Source of the DNA: Paraglomus occultum
Taxonomy: Eukaryota; Glomeromycota; Glomeromycetes; Paraglomerales; Paraglomeraceae
Reading direction: 5' to 3'
DNA length: 10,597 bases
Assembly: GCA_910592205.1 (NCBI GenBank)
Contig: CAJVPJ010001311.1
Coordinates: 1-10,597 of the forward strand
A program made the translations under genes and the position numbers. A model generated the notes under the pieces. That model searched no databases and had not been told where the DNA came from. It worked only from the letters and a program-made list of their open reading frames with translations. Positions within the stretch are counted from its first letter, which is position 1; each line of letters starts with the position of its first letter. Below are positions 9,155-10,597 of this stretch, one piece after another.

Positions 9155-9605
9155 TGCAGACAATTTTTTGTATAACGATTTTATTTCGTAATTATTATGT
9201 TATCGCTTATAAAGAGCATACGATAACTCGATATGTGATCTAACGGAAGTATCGTTTATATCTAGTTCAGACTTTCACCTGATCCAAAAACACGAAGGCG
9301 TATTTTCGGCTAATCAAAATAATTGATAGCGCTTTGGCACATATTGCCCAGAAAAATCTTGGAGTAGAACTGTCCGTTTGACTAAACTGAGAACTAAACA
9401 GTGGAATTGGCATGTGAAACAGCGCTTAATAAATTTGAATATATAAACATTCAACTACGTTATGATAAGGGTACTGTATAACCGAACTTGTACATATGTC
9501 AATACCATAATTACGTACAGTATATGAAACCTGGATATAACAAATTCCTCGATATAACGAAAAAAATTGTCTGCATCGTCGTGTTTGTTATGTCCCGGTC
9601 CACTG
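9155..9605. mobile_element. Inverted pogo/Tigger-like arms, remnant of a nonautonomous DNA transposon
   Basis: A perfect 15-base inverted repeat joins tgcagacaatttttt at 9155-9169 to its complement at 9561-9575, about 390 bases apart. On the right, the sequence contains GATATAAC and CGATATAACGAA steps and ends in ...CCCGGTCCACTG at about 9605, so read inward it starts CAGTGGACCGGG and continues with TATAACGA-rich sequence, the style of pogo/Tigger terminal repeats. The left arm keeps the matching inner part (TATAACGATTTTATTTCG) but not the outer CAGTGG end, so it is eroded or truncated. No transposase is coded between the arms. Family assignment is by eye. Confidence 0.45.
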
Positions 9606-10254
9606 TGTACCAAAATTCTTATTAAAAAAATTATGAGGGCGAATAGCCACAGTATCTAGTGAATTCAATTAGTCTAATGTGGCCTTAAATCACAAGAATG
9701 CCGATTTTTAAAATGCATTGTGAAAAACTTCCATGTTGTTTACTTTGTATAATACCAGATGGAGTAGAAAACCTGTGCGCTACGGAATCGCGCGAATGTG
9801 TGAAAATGACGTCACACGTTCATATCGACGATGCTATTTACAATATTATGATAGTTATAGTTTACTATTAATCGACTTGAGCAATGTATCATGTCAAAGG
9901 TAATGCTACTCCCAAAAAAAATCTGTTTATTGTGAGCACCAAGATTGTGATATTGTTACGCGCTCTAAGACGATATGTAAATAAATCTCGGACAAAAAGG
10001 CTGGCGAAAAACGCGTAGAATATCTCAGGACACACCAATGTTAACGGCTTGTCAACATAATAATTCCATAGCAAGTACAGAAACAATCCCAGACTTTTGA
10101 AACTTTGATTAATTAAAGAAAAACAATTTGCACACGCCCAACATCAGTGTCTTCAATGCCATCTATCTTACGAGATGTTCGTTGGATGTGGCATAGCAAT
10201 AGTAAATAAGATCTAGTCGGATTTTGGTCTCATGTCCAGCTTGTATCTTATCTT

Positions 10255-10597
10255 CTACATTCTAAACACACCAAATTTTGACTCCTTAATTGGCGCATTC
10301 AACGCAGCACTCAGTGACAATCCCAACACTTTTCGCGTATCAGCAGGATTAATAACCCCATCGTCCCAGAGACGAGCCGACGAAAAGTATGGATGGCCTT
10401 CGTGCTCGTATCGAGCTCTAATTGGTGCCTTTACGGATTCTTCTTTCTCAGGTGTCCACTATGTTGTATGAAGGGAGATGGAAAAGCTGAATGAAACAAG
10501 TAGAAACAAAAGGTGAGATTGGAACGACTAGCTTACCGTCTCATCCTTAGATTTCACAACTTGTGCTAATACACTAGCTGCTTGTTCGCCACCCATG
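10255..10597 (-). CDS. MCCB: Methylcrotonyl-CoA carboxylase beta subunit, C-terminal end (5'-partial)
   Basis: Carboxyltransferase subunit of the mitochondrial biotin enzyme that carboxylates 3-methylcrotonyl-CoA in leucine breakdown (family knowledge). Two exons are present on the minus strand: 10597-10537 (running off the window) and 10458-10255, separated by a 78-base intron with donor GTAAGC and acceptor CATAG, joined in phase 0. The 87 complete residues carry [14 protein letters not shown] near the start, then [32 protein letters not shown] and the terminal FGVFRM, which is characteristic of MCC beta rather than propionyl-CoA carboxylase beta. The stop is TAG at 10255-10257. The full protein is usually about 550 residues, so roughly 15 percent is here. 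The segment between the VVKSKDET and WTPEKE blocks varies in the family and is intact. Confidence 0.93.

Larger units (their letters stand above)
7862..10254. other. Long spacer between Cgi121 and MCC beta genes, with decayed repeats
   Basis: This holds the promoter of the Cgi121 gene and the 3' flank of the MCC beta gene, both on the minus strand. Recognisable contents: two hairpins at 7977-8030, a GC-rich island at about 8611-8690 inside AT-rich DNA, a stop-free but start-less plus frame at 8951-9172, inverted pogo/Tigger-like arms between 9155 and 9605, and a palindrome-rich patch at 9788-9821. Plus-strand frames at 7985-8257 and 8197-8460 resemble no family. No tRNA, rRNA or intact transposase gene was seen. 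Confidence 0.6.

Noticed and set aside
9889-10086. 65-codon minus-strand frame with hydrophobic residues
   Set aside because: No motif or homology; downstream of the MCC beta stop and typical of AT-rich chance frames.
10232-10471. 79-codon plus-strand frame
   Set aside because: It is antisense to the last exon of the MCC beta gene, whose protein is clearly recognised.
1-10597. CRISPR arrays, rRNA, insertion sequences or a prokaryotic operon
   Set aside because: No regularly spaced repeats or rRNA cores were seen, and the introns and gene content are eukaryotic.

Overview
The window looks like nuclear DNA from a filamentous or early-diverging fungus. Coding regions are cut by many short introns (62-99 bases) with GTRNGN-type donors, CTAAC/CTAAT-like branch points and TAG/CAG/AAG acceptors. 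Spacers are AT-rich and carry AATAAA signals, and the recognisable proteins are eukaryotic housekeeping proteins. A MATH-BTB protein next to them fits the expanded BTB families of Mucoromycota, and Glomeromycotina (arbuscular mycorrhizal fungi) is my best guess. That placement is inference from style, not proof.

Layout, left to right. (1) 53-3328, plus: the C-terminal half of a Gea1/Gea2/GBF1-type Arf guanine-nucleotide exchange factor, 13 exons with an intact frame, starting inside the Sec7 domain. (2) 3329-4983: AT-rich spacer holding poly(A) signals, an A-rich tract and a weak membrane-protein-like open frame. (3) 4984-5127, minus: a possible 47-residue ORF followed by clustered AATAAA signals. 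(4) 5389-6930, plus: a complete three-exon MATH-BTB gene with an acidic insertion in its BTB domain and an acidic tail. (5) 7081-7861, minus: a complete four-exon gene for Cgi121/TPRKB, a KEOPS subunit, convergent with the MATH-BTB gene across 150 bases. (6) 7862-10254: about 2.4 kb of spacer with paired hairpins, a GC-rich island and inverted pogo/Tigger-like arms. (7) 10255-10597, minus: the last two exons of the beta subunit of methylcrotonyl-CoA carboxylase.

The genes do not form an operon or pathway. They serve Golgi vesicle traffic (Gea/GBF1), probable ubiquitin-ligase adaptation (MATH-BTB), tRNA t6A modification (Cgi121) and mitochondrial leucine breakdown (MCC beta). I found no convincing new multi-gene system. 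The points most worth a second look are the inserted BTB domain, two splice choices that keep the frame, the 47-residue ORF and the decayed transposon arms.
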